Source: Anaerolineae bacterium
Lineage (GTDB): Bacteria > Chloroflexota > Anaerolineae > Aggregatilineales > Phototrophicaceae
Length of the DNA: 25,385 bases
Assembly: GCA_020848855.1 (NCBI GenBank)
Contig: JADLHH010000504.1
Coordinates: 1 to 25,385 of the forward strand
Reading direction: 5' to 3'
Position 1 is the stretch's first letter. Each line of letters opens with the position of its first letter. Shown in pieces: positions 13,707 to 21,028 of this stretch. Position numbers and translations under genes: made by a program. The notes beneath the pieces are model-generated. The model had not been told where the DNA came from and did no database searches. It worked only from the letters and a program-made list of their open reading frames with translations.

Positions 13707-14987
13707 TCACGGGCGCGGGCGGCGCAGCCAGAAGACGAGCGCGTAGACGCACATGCCGAGCGTCAGCAGCGCCAGCCCACCGACCCACAGCGCGTACAGC
13801 GGTGCGATCAACGCCTGCGCGTCCACGTAGCCAATGCTGAGGACGCGCTCCAGATACACCTGCACCAGCCCCGCGCCCGCCAGCGCCAGCCCGCCGCCGA
13901 TGCTGCCCAAAACGACCAACCAGAACGGGGCTAACCCGGTCACGCGGCGGTTGTGCCCGCGCATTTCGGCAGATGCCTGATTGACCACGCCCAGGCTGAT
14001 CGCCACGACTGCCAGCAGCGCCAGCCTCGGCTGCAAATCGCTCAGGCGCGTGCCCGCCGTCCACTGGCGCAGCGGCGCTTGCAGCCCACCGAGCGTGCCG
14101 ACGCCCAGCACCAGCAGCAGGACGCCGAGCGCCATCCAGTGAGCAGCCAGCGTGTCGGTCGCGTTCCGGCTGGCGAAGGCGCGATAGGTATGCGACGCGA
14201 AAATCAGGTACAGCAGCGGGACGACGACCGCGCTCAGCCCGCCAAGCCAATCCGGGATGAAGCCGAGCGTCGCCAAGCCGGAGAGCGTCACCAGCGCCCC
14301 CGCCAGCGCCAGCAGCCCGGCGACAGTGTACAGGCTCATGCCCGCCCACAGCGGCGTCACGTCGCTGAAGCGGTGCATCAGCCAGAAGGCGAGCGCCACC
14401 GCCGCCAGCACGCAGCCGATGTAAATGGTCGCGCCGGAGGTCAGCGCGCCGAGCGCCGCCGCCAGCCGGTAATCGTCCGGCTGGATCAGGCTGAGCGCCG
14501 CGCCGACGGCGATCACGATCATGCCGATTGTCCAGATCAGCAGGATCGGCGCTTCGGATTGTTGTAGGGGCGCACGGCTGTGTGCCCGGTATGATCCTTG
14601 CCAGGTGCTTGTCGTCACCAGCGCGATCACGGCGATTTTAGCGACGGCGAACACCGGCGCAAGCGCGATCACCAGATTGAGCACGCCGGCGGCAACCGTC
14701 ACCATCACCAGCAGCGACCACAGCCCAACGGCGCTGCGCAGCAGCGAATTTTCGGCGGCATGGGTCGGTGCGCGTAAGGCGTAGATGCCGCCGCCGAGCA
14801 GCCCGCCGAGGACGGCGAAATCGAGCAGAGCAGCGGCGAAAGCGCTCACCTGATGGTATGGCAGCGAAGTCTGGGTGAGGTCGCCCGGCAGGAGCTTCAG
14901 CCCGGCGATCAGGCTGACGAGCGTGTACCCGATCAGCAGGGCGAGCGTCCAGACGAAAAAGCGGTAGGCGGCGCGGGCGTGGGTCAT
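13707..14987 (-). CDS. Heme-copper oxidase subunit I-like (NorB/CcoN family) membrane protein without CuB ligands
   Basis: 426 residues with about 12 membrane helices, the number in heme-copper oxidase subunit I. Family likeness is strongest in the second half: IPDWLGGLSAVVVPLLYL, then RAFASRNATDTLAAHW, GTLGGLQAPLRQW and FWLVVLGSIGGGLALAGAG, in the same order as CcoN/NorB. One candidate heme His (H45, LPYHQVSAF) is placed like the helix-2 ligand. The helix-10 HxH segment appears as LSDLQPRLALL, and no paired HH before IPDW or helix-6 metal His is seen, so oxygen or NO reduction looks unlikely. Residues about 132-142 (SYRAHSRAPLQ) are encoded by a 28-nt dispersed repeat. The gene starts 2 bases after the NorC-like stop, so the two form an operon. 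Confidence 0.75.
   Translation of the reverse strand: MTHARAAYRFFVWTLALLIGYTLVSLIAGLKLLPGDLTQTSLPYHQVSAFAAALLDFAVLGGLLGGGIYALRAPTHAAENSLLRSAVGLWSLLVMVTVAAGVLNLVIALAPVFAVAKIAVIALVTTSTWQGSYRAHSRAPLQQSEAPILLIWTIGMIVIAVGAALSLIQPDDYRLAAALGALTSGATIYIGCVLAAVALAFWLMHRFSDVTPLWAGMSLYTVAGLLALAGALVTLSGLATLGFIPDWLGGLSAVVVPLLYLIFASHTYRAFASRNATDTLAAHWMALGVLLLVLGVGTLGGLQAPLRQWTAGTRLSDLQPRLALLAVVAISLGVVNQASAEMRGHNRRVTGLAPFWLVVLGSIGGGLALAGAGLVQVYLERVLSIGYVDAQALIAPLYALWVGGLALLTLGMCVYALVFWLRRPRP
14564..14592. repeat. 28-nt GTAGGGGC repeat, copy 2, inside a coding region
   Basis: It begins GTAGGGGCGCACGGCTGTG, identical for 19 bases to copy 1 at 995, then diverges toward its 3' arm. On the minus strand it is read in frame as SYRAHSRAPLQ, in the loop between predicted helices 4 and 5 of the oxidase-like protein. 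Confidence 0.8.
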
Positions 14988-14989
14988 GG

Positions 14990-15760
14990 CTATCGCTCAA
15001 GCGTCTCCAGGAAGGCGAGAATGTCGTTGATCTGCTGGTCGTCGAGAACTTCGCCGAGGTTGCGCGCCATCGCATCCGGGAAGCCGGGAACGACGAACGC
15101 GCCGGGATCGAGGATCGAGGTGCGCAGGTACTCGCTCGCGCTCATCCCCGCCACGCGCGATTCGGCGCGGGTCGCCGCGCCCGCCAGCGACGGTCCGACG
15201 ATCACCACGCCGGGTTCGAGTGAGTGACAGGTGGCGCAGTTGGCGGGCGGGCGCGAGAACCAGTAATACCCCGCCTCAACCGGATCGGTCGGAATGGTCG
15301 GAGCGGCGCTGCTGGCGGAAACTGCCCCGGCGAGGCTCTCCGGCAGCCCGCCGCTGACGTTGATCGGGTTCGGCGGGAATGAGCCAGCGTTTTCATCGAC
15401 TGATCTGAGGAACGCCAGCAGGTGATCGGTCTCGGCGACAGTCAAACCGAAGCGCGGCATGATGCGGATCGCGTCCGGGTGAAACGCGCCGGGGTTGACC
15501 AGAAACGCGCGCAGGTAGGCTTCGCCGCGCGCGCTGTAGATGCGTGTCAGATCGGGGGCATAGTTGCCACCTAAGCCGCTCAACGTGTGACAGCCGGCAC
15601 AGTTGAACGCCCGCCACACAGCGAAGCCCTGCGCCGCGTCGTCGGAGACGGTGCGCACGTCGAACGCACCGCCTGCCAGCGGCACGACGATCACCAGCAG
15701 CAGCGCGGCGGCGAAGCAGATAGCAAAAGACAGGCGAGTTCCGGGCATGAATGCCAGCAT
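14990..15760 (-). CDS. NorC-like membrane-anchored diheme cytochrome c
   Basis: About 256 residues from the ATG at 15760; ATG 15748 is an alternative, and a TTG at 15808 is unlikely. One N-terminal helix (SFAICFAAALLLVIVVPLAG) anchors two c-type domains. The first matches NorC closely: WRAFNCAGCHTLSGLGGNYA, APDLTRIY, RIMPRFGLTVAE and LLAFLRSVDE. The second begins ANCATCHSLEPGVVIVGPSL and ends INDILAFLETLER. NorC normally has one heme and feeds electrons to NorB in nitric-oxide reductase; the extra heme domain is a departure. The gene directly precedes the oxidase-like gene. A good promoter lies at 15824-15851, giving a leader of about 55 bases. Confidence 0.88.
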   Translation of the reverse strand: MLAFMPGTRLSFAICFAAALLLVIVVPLAGGAFDVRTVSDDAAQGFAVWRAFNCAGCHTLSGLGGNYAPDLTRIYSARGEAYLRAFLVNPGAFHPDAIRIMPRFGLTVAETDHLLAFLRSVDENAGSFPPNPINVSGGLPESLAGAVSASSAAPTIPTDPVEAGYYWFSRPPANCATCHSLEPGVVIVGPSLAGAATRAESRVAGMSASEYLRTSILDPGAFVVPGFPDAMARNLGEVLDDQQINDILAFLETLER

Positions 15761-15791
15761 AAAGAGTCGCTTTGCAGAAAAAGAGTATTTG

Positions 15792-15810
15792 AACCGCCAG
15801 GACGCCAAGA
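15792..15810. repeat. GACGCCAAG-type intergenic repeat
   Basis: AACCGCCAGGACGCCAAGA, short units at about 9-base period in the leader of the NorC-like operon, similar in style to the repeat at 10929-10964. Confidence 0.45.
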
Positions 15811-15823
15811 TGTGCTATATGGG

Positions 15824-15851
15824 ATTATAGGATTAATCGCGGGGGCGGCAA
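15824..15851 (-). promoter_or_regulatory. Promoter of the NorC-like/oxidase-like operon
   Basis: On the minus strand TTGCCG (-35), a 16-base spacer and a perfect TATAAT (-10). It is back to back with the Trm112 promoter. Confidence 0.65.
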
Positions 15852-15878
15852 ACGGCAATCGTGTTTACCGTGACGCCG

Positions 15879-15887
15879 TGCTATACT
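15879..15887 (+). promoter_or_regulatory. Extended -10 promoter of the Trm112-like gene
   Basis: TGCTATACT, an extended -10 with 5 of 6 consensus bases, about 37 bases before the ATG. No convincing -35 is seen, as is usual for this class. Confidence 0.5.
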
Positions 15888-15924
15888 TCCGGCTGTAACC
15901 GTAGGCAAAGAGGAACGCTGAGCG

Positions 15925-16167
15925 ATGGCATCCCCGATTGATCCCGAACTGCTGGAGATTCTCCGCTGCCCGGTCGCCGTCCACTACACCGACAAGGGCG
16001 GCGACCCCGGTCGGCTGGAACTGGTCAAGGATAGCTGGCTGGTGTGCGCCGATTCCGGCTACAAGTACCCGATCCGCAGCGGCATCCCGGTCATGCTGGT
16101 CGAAGAGGGCGAGAAATGGAAAGACACGCCGGTCGAAGACCTGCCCGTGCCCCCGCCGGAAGAATAA
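15925..16167 (+). CDS. Trm112-like (UPF0434/YcaR) small protein
   Basis: 80 residues: PIDPELLEILRCPVAVHYTD, then LVCADSGYKYPIRSGIPVML, ending in a proline- and acid-rich tail. The Trm112 fold is a small zinc-ribbon-like domain. In eukaryotes and archaea it activates methyltransferases; in bacteria stand-alone copies (YcaR) are of unknown role. Here only two cysteines (CPV and CAD) remain of the four that bind zinc in some members, as in many bacterial copies. A GAGGA site about 11 bases upstream and an extended -10 promoter support expression. No methyltransferase is adjacent. Confidence 0.88.
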   Translation: MASPIDPELLEILRCPVAVHYTDKGGDPGRLELVKDSWLVCADSGYKYPIRSGIPVMLVEEGEKWKDTPVEDLPVPPPEE

Positions 16168-16171
16168 CAAC

Positions 16172-16201
16172 AGTGCTGAGCGATGCGTGCTGAGTGCTGA
16201 G
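16172..16201. repeat. Short GTGCTGAG direct repeats
   Basis: GTGCTGAG three times, at 16173, 16187 and 16194, directly after the Trm112 stop. Confidence 0.5.
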
Positions 16202-16226
16202 GAAAAGCGAGCATTACGAGCAAGTC

Positions 16227-16349
16227 GCTGGCGGCTTAAACCGCCCGCTAGCCCGGCGCGGCGACCCAGGATCGCCCGAAACCAGCTTGGGTTGAGTCGC
16301 CCCTTCAGTGGGCGACGCTTTGCGCGAGCCGAGGGTTTAAACCCTCGGC
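16227..16349. repeat. Divergent REP-like palindrome cluster
   Basis: This holds most of the 302-base gene-free stretch 16168-16469. Three hairpins: GGCGGCTTAAACCGCC (16230-16245), GTCGCCC-CTTCAGT-GGGCGAC (16296-16316), and a perfect 22-base palindrome 16328-16349 centred on GTTTAAAC with GCCGAGGG/CCCTCGGC arms. The last two, with an 11-base linker, have the same layout and the same CTTCAG loop as the RAYT-type REP pairs. Confidence 0.65.
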
Positions 16350-16399
16350 AAAGCTGCCCCGGAACAAACGCCCCGGAAACACCCCGCCCAACCCTCAAT

Positions 16400-16428
16400 T
16401 TCCCACAGAAACCTAATGGCGTTATACT
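16400..16428 (+). promoter_or_regulatory. Promoter of the NB-ARC/TPR gene
   Basis: TTCCCA (-35), a 17-base spacer and TATACT (-10), about 41 bases before the ATG. The pair ATACT/AGTAT (16424-16440) brackets the -10 and may be an operator. Confidence 0.55.
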
Positions 16429-16469
16429 GAACTTTAGTATCCTGCTTGGCAGAATACGAGTGAAGAACG

Positions 16470-19040
16470 ATGGCGGATTTGACCTCTCACGAAGCACCAG
16501 CACATCAGGCAAATGCGTTGCCCGTGATGCTGCCACCGGGCAAGCTGGTCGGGCGGGACGTGGTCCTGGCGCGCGTATATTCGCAGCTCAAGGAAAACAA
16601 GGCGGTTCTGGTCTACGGCGCGTCGGGCATCGGCAAGACGACGCTCGCAGCCACCCTCGCCAGCGCCTACACCGAACTTCCCGGCGGCGTGCTGTGGCTG
16701 GATGTCAACGATACGCCGCTGCCTGAACTGCTGGCGCGAGTCGGGCGCGCGTATGGCGTCCGCGAGGTAGCGACCAGCGATAACCCGCTGAATCAGGTCA
16801 ACGTCGCCATGAACGCGCTGACCGCCGCCAAGCCGATGGTGGTGATCGACGGGACGATTAACCCGCAGGCGACCGCCGAATTCGTCATGCGGTCATCGAA
16901 CCGCGTGCCGATCCTGATCCTGAGCGACGCCGAGCAGCAGGGACCGTGGACAAACATCCCACTGGGCAACTTGGAGACCGACGCCGCTGCGACGATGTTC
17001 AAGCACCTCGCCCCGGAGCAGACCGAAGGCATCGATGCGCTGATGGCAGCGCTGGACAACATCCCGTTCGCGATCGCCATCGCCGCTGGTGCGATGCGCG
17101 CCAACCGGCAGACGGCGGAACAGTTCCTGGCGGCGCTGCCCAAGCGCCCCGGCATCGCGCCGCCCCTGCTGACGCTGACAGCCAGTTTCAGTTCGCTGAC
17201 CAACCCGCTGCAAGGGCTGCTGCTGTTGATGGGCGCGACTTTCCGGGGCGAGGCATCGACCGAACTGATCAGCCTGATCGCCAACCAACCGGAAGATTCG
17301 ATCACGCAGGCGCTCAACCTGCTGGTGCAGCAGCATCTGGTCGAGCGCTTCCAGCGCTACGGCAGACCCTACTACCGCCTGCACCCGATCACGTTCACCT
17401 TCGCCCAGACGTGGCTGCGCGGCTCGGCGCGGCTGGATGGGCTGCAAAACCGTGTGCGCGACGCGATTCTGGCGTATGCCGGGCGCTACAGCACATCGCC
17501 GGAGCGGCTGGCAGCGGAGATGGAGAATTTCCTCGCCGCCGCGCGCTGGGCTGCCGACAAGGGCGACCGCGATGTCGCCAACCGCCTGACCGCCGGGCTG
17601 ATGCAGGCGAGCGAATTCGTCACCGGGCGCGGCTACGTATACGAGCTGCTGCTGCTGCGCCGTCTGGGAGCAAGCTCTACCAGCGCGTTCCCGGCGTACA
17701 CTGAAACGCCGCCAACACCGGTTGCCGAGGAAGAAGAAGCCCCCGAGGTCGAGTCCGAAGTGGGCGACGAAGACGAGGAACTGGAAGACATCCTCGACGA
17801 AGCGGCAGACGAGGCGGACGACTGGGAAGACGAGGACGAGAGCGAGTTCGAACCCGAAGCCTGGGTTCCGCCGGCGCGGGCTGCGGTCACCGACCAGGAC
17901 GACGAAGACGAGGACGAGGAAGAAGAAGCAAGCATCGTCGACGACGTGCTCGATTTTGAGGAAGAAGGCGAAGAAATCGAGGAGAGCGAGCCGATCTCCG
18001 AGCCGGTGATCACCGACGAGCTTGACCGCCTGCGCGCCGAACTGAACCGGGAACGCGCCGCCGGCAACCGCCGTCAGCAGGCGGAACTGCTGCGGCAGAT
18101 CGGCGAGGAGCAGGTGAAGCGCGGGCAGGAAAACGAAGCGATTGCCAGCTACTCCGACGCGCTGAACGTGTACGAGGCGCTGAATGATTCCGGCGGGCTG
18201 CTGGCGACGCTGGAAACGCTGGCGAGCCTGACGACCAGGACCGACAATTCGCAGGCGGCGGTGCTGCACGCGACGCGCGGCGTCAAGCTGGCGGAAGAAC
18301 TGGGCAGCGACACCCGCCACAGCAACCTGCTGGTGCTGCTCGGCGACGCCCGGCAGCAGCTTGGCGAAAGCGATGAAGCCATCGAAGCGTACACCGAAGC
18401 GCTCGACCTCGCCCGCACCGCCAACGACAAACGCAGTATCGCGCTGGTGCTGTACAAGCTGGGCTTCGCGCAGCTTGACGGCGGCGATTCCGGCACGGCG
18501 ATCCAGTCGTGGGAAGAAGCGCTGACGTTGTTCCGCGAACAGGGACGACGCGACTACGAAGGCAGGACGCTCGCCGGGCTGGGGACAGCATCCGGCGAAT
18601 CCGGGCACTGGAACGAGGCGATCAAGTTCTACACGTCGGCGCTGTATATCGCCCGCGAACTGGGCGACCGCGAGGAAGAAATGCTGCGCCTGAGCGACCT
18701 CGGCTACGCGGCGGTGCAGGCACACGAACTCGGTCAGGCGGTGCTGCGCTACCGACAGGCACTGCACCTCGCCTACGAGAGCAACAACCGCGAGAATATC
18801 GTCAGCACGACGGTCGACCTGGGGCGGCTGCTGGTGGAAAGTCAGCGCCATCTGGACATCACCGAGATGCTGGTACAGGCGGCGATGAAATTCGACCCGG
18901 CAGACCGCGACCTGCGGCGGTTGATGGAGCGCATCGAGGACGAGCGCCCGGTCGTGCCGGAGAACATCAAGCAGGCGCAGGTCAGCGGGACGGCGCAGGA
19001 CTACGCCGCGAACGCCTATTCCCTGCTGGACAGTGCGTAA
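16470..19040 (+). CDS. NB-ARC-type STAND ATPase with acidic linker and TPR repeats
   Basis: 856 residues. Residues 1-28 lead straight into an NB-ARC ATPase: VGRDVVLARV, the P-loop YGASGIGKTTLA (50-58), Walker B PMVVIDGT (about 122-129), a GLPLAL-like box NIPFAIAIAAGAM (about 197) and an MHD-like YYRLHPITFTFAQ (about 302-312). Then comes a region of about 95 residues dominated by Asp and Glu (about 419-512), then TPR repeats to the end, seen as QENEAIASYSDALNVYEAL, ESDEAIEAYTEALDLARTA and HWNEAIKFYTSALYIAREL. STAND ATPases switch between closed ADP and open ATP-bound oligomers when the repeat domain senses a partner. No N-terminal effector domain and no DNA-binding domain is present, so the output is unknown. 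The protein is probably cytoplasmic. Confidence 0.9.
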   Translation: MADLTSHEAPAHQANALPVMLPPGKLVGRDVVLARVYSQLKENKAVLVYGASGIGKTTLAATLASAYTELPGGVLWLDVNDTPLPELLARVGRAYGVREVATSDNPLNQVNVAMNALTAAKPMVVIDGTINPQATAEFVMRSSNRVPILILSDAEQQGPWTNIPLGNLETDAAATMFKHLAPEQTEGIDALMAALDNIPFAIAIAAGAMRANRQTAEQFLAALPKRPGIAPPLLTLTASFSSLTNPLQGLLLLMGATFRGEASTELISLIANQPEDSITQALNLLVQQHLVERFQRYGRPYYRLHPITFTFAQTWLRGSARLDGLQNRVRDAILAYAGRYSTSPERLAAEMENFLAAARWAADKGDRDVANRLTAGLMQASEFVTGRGYVYELLLLRRLGASSTSAFPAYTETPPTPVAEEEEAPEVESEVGDEDEELEDILDEAADEADDWEDEDESEFEPEAWVPPARAAVTDQDDEDEDEEEEASIVDDVLDFEEEGEEIEESEPISEPVITDELDRLRAELNRERAAGNRRQQAELLRQIGEEQVKRGQENEAIASYSDALNVYEALNDSGGLLATLETLASLTTRTDNSQAAVLHATRGVKLAEELGSDTRHSNLLVLLGDARQQLGESDEAIEAYTEALDLARTANDKRSIALVLYKLGFAQLDGGDSGTAIQSWEEALTLFREQGRRDYEGRTLAGLGTASGESGHWNEAIKFYTSALYIARELGDREEEMLRLSDLGYAAVQAHELGQAVLRYRQALHLAYESNNRENIVSTTVDLGRLLVESQRHLDITEMLVQAAMKFDPADRDLRRLMERIEDERPVVPENIKQAQVSGTAQDYAANAYSLLDSA

Positions 19041-19049
19041 ATGACACTG

Positions 19050-19069
19050 GTAGGGGCACGTGCAACCTT
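19050..19069. repeat. Half copy of a GTAGGGGC-type repeat
   Basis: GTAGGGGCACGTGCAACCTT, matching with one mismatch the reverse complement of 23297-23316. The expected second arm is cut short at the border of the element at 19078. Confidence 0.6.
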
Positions 19070-19077
19070 CGGTTGCC

Positions 19078-19259
19078 TATGAGGGTGTTGAAAACCCCTC
19101 ACCCTGCTTGCGACCGCAAGCCGTCCCTCTCCCACGTAAACGGGGCGAGGGACAAAACCCGCTTCACTCCCCCTCTCTCCGCTTGCGGAGAGGGGAAGCA
19201 TCCGCAGGATGTCGGGGTGAGGGGTGGGGTCAAAGCAACCTTTTTTAGATACCCTCATA
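19078..19259. mobile_element. MITE-like non-coding element between convergent genes
   Basis: 182 bases bounded by the inverted ends TATGAGGGT and ACCCTCATA, with longer imperfect pairing of CCCCTCACC near the left end and GGTGAGGGG near the right. Inside are GC-rich hairpins, for example CCCCTCTCTCCGC with GCGGAGAGGGG. There is no reading frame of its own. It lies between the ATPase and the kinase and may also act as a bidirectional terminator. A flanking TA duplication is possible but not provable. Confidence 0.6.
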
Positions 19260-19301
19260 CAACGCCCCTGACACCTACCATTCCATCAGTTTTCACAATT
19301 T

Positions 19302-20891
19302 CTAGTTTACGGGTATCCAGAAGCCGAAGCGACTGCCGCTGCCCTGCTCGCTTTCGACCCACACTTCGCCGCCGTGACGCTCGATGATGGTCTTGACGAG
19401 GCTCAGCCCCAGCCCGCGCCCTTCAATGCCTTCGGAGCCAATCTGCTTGGCGCGGTAGAACGTCTCGAAGATGCGCGCCAGATGCTCCCTGGGCACGCCG
19501 ATGCCGCTGTCTTCGACGTTGAAATGGATCAGGTCGTCCTGAATGAAGGCGCGCACGCAGATGCGCCCGCCGGTGGGCGTGTATTTGACGGCGTTGCTGA
19601 TCAGGTTCTCGATTGCCTCGCGGATCAGCACCGGGTTGAGGGTGACAGGCGGCGTGCCGTCGAGCGCGAAGTCGATTTCCAGGCGATGTTGTTTCTGGTC
19701 TGCCGCCGGGCGGGTGTTTTCAACCGCCGTGCTGACCAACTGCAGAAAATCGACCTTCTGATGGAGTTCCAGCGGCGACTTGCGAATCTGTTCGACTCGC
19801 AGCAGGTCGTCGAGCAGCCCTTGCATCCGCTCGGTGGCGCGCTCAATCGAGTCGAGGTACTCGTGCGTCGTGGAATCGTCGGGCGTGTCCAACCGGATCA
19901 GGCTGCAATAGCCGACGATCAGCGCCAGCGGGCTGCGCAAATCGTGCGACGCCATCTTGAGCATCTCGTCCTTGAAGCGGTTCAGGTCGCGCATGGCGGT
20001 GATGTCGCGCAGGATAATCATGTGCCCCGCCATGTCGGTCGCGGGGTGCTGCCACGCCGAAATCGTCGCCAGATAATCGCGCCGCTGCCGTTCGGAACGG
20101 GTTTCGAATGACCACATCTGCCCGCCCTGTGGCGACTTTTCCAGCGCGCTGACTATACTGGTGAACATGGCGTCGGTGTGAACGTAGCTGGACAATAACT
20201 GTCCGGTCGCGCTGGAAGTCGAGCCGCCGCTGAGCAGGCGCGCCGCCGCGTCGTTGAGCAGCAGAATCCTGCCCTGTTCGTCCAGCACCAGCAGGTAGTC
20301 AGGAATCGCGTGGAGAATCGTCTCCAACTGCTGCTGCTGCTGAAGCATCTGGTTGAAGAACTGCGCGTTGCGCACGGCGACGGTCGCCTGGTTGGCGACA
20401 ATCGTCATCAGGTGCAGGTGGTAGTCGTTGAAATGGTTCGGCTCGGTGTGGAGCATGGTCAGCACGGCGAGGACTTCGCCGTTGTAGAGGAACGGCACGC
20501 ACAGCACCGAGCGCGCTTTGGAATTGCTGTCTGGGAAGATATACCAGCGCTCGTCCTCGCGCGTGTCGTAGACGATAGTCCCCTGTTTGTGACGGAAGAC
20601 CCAGCCCGCCAGCCCTTTGTCGAGTACGCGCTGGGCGAGATGGATCGAGCGCGGCTGGTCGGCAGCGCTGTCCGAATGGTCGACCGAGAGATGCTTGACG
20701 AAAATCTGCCGCCAGTCCTCGACGTACTCCGGGCGCAGGATGAGGCTGACTTTGGTCGCGCCGACGGCGTTCGCCATGAGTTCGATGACCCGCTCCAGCA
20801 CGCGATTCTGATCGAGCACCGTCAGCATCTGCGAGATTTCGGCGAGGAGTTCCAAATCTTCAAGCGAAGGGCGCTGGGTCGTGTCGGTCAT
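19302..20891 (-). CDS. Soluble GAF-PAS sensor histidine kinase (orphan)
   Basis: 529 residues without membrane segments. A GAF domain (about 25-180, with ARSVLCVPFLYNGEVLAVLT) is joined by a Gln-rich coil (QMLQQQQQLE) to a PAS domain (about 190-300, AIPDYLLVLDEQGRILLLND). The kinase core follows: H-box KMASHDLRSPLALIVGY with His316, N-box NLISNAVKYTPTGG, G1 DSGIGVPREHL, F-box IFETFYRAK and G2 GRGLGLSLVKTIIERHGG. All catalytic motifs are intact. GAF and PAS domains sense small molecules, light or redox state. No response regulator is adjacent, so the partner is elsewhere. The gene is convergent with the ATPase across the MITE-like element. Confidence 0.95.
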   Translation of the reverse strand: MTDTTQRPSLEDLELLAEISQMLTVLDQNRVLERVIELMANAVGATKVSLILRPEYVEDWRQIFVKHLSVDHSDSAADQPRSIHLAQRVLDKGLAGWVFRHKQGTIVYDTREDERWYIFPDSNSKARSVLCVPFLYNGEVLAVLTMLHTEPNHFNDYHLHLMTIVANQATVAVRNAQFFNQMLQQQQQLETILHAIPDYLLVLDEQGRILLLNDAAARLLSGGSTSSATGQLLSSYVHTDAMFTSIVSALEKSPQGGQMWSFETRSERQRRDYLATISAWQHPATDMAGHMIILRDITAMRDLNRFKDEMLKMASHDLRSPLALIVGYCSLIRLDTPDDSTTHEYLDSIERATERMQGLLDDLLRVEQIRKSPLELHQKVDFLQLVSTAVENTRPAADQKQHRLEIDFALDGTPPVTLNPVLIREAIENLISNAVKYTPTGGRICVRAFIQDDLIHFNVEDSGIGVPREHLARIFETFYRAKQIGSEGIEGRGLGLSLVKTIIERHGGEVWVESEQGSGSRFGFWIPVN

Positions 20892-21028
20892 GGTTCTCTG
20901 TTGACGGATTTCCTGTGTATCATCGTTCTAAGTGAAACATAGTGCCGGAATACAGACAAGTGAAGATTTTCTAACCAGCCTGAAATTCGTAAACCGTATA
21001 ACACCCAAATCCGCCCGTTTCAGAGACC

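Noticed and set aside
16168..16469. A CRISPR array in the repeat-rich spacer
   Set aside because: The repeats are palindromes of different sequence with no regular unit-spacer pattern and no cas gene.
16893..18851. A 652-codon open frame antisense to the NB-ARC/TPR gene
   Set aside because: Composition follows from GC-rich codons of the real gene on the other strand; it has no ribosome site, no domain and low-complexity Arg/Gln/Val-rich sequence.
16470..19040. An Avs-type antiphage STAND protein
   Set aside because: No effector nuclease, protease or membrane domain at the N-terminus and no other defence gene in the window.
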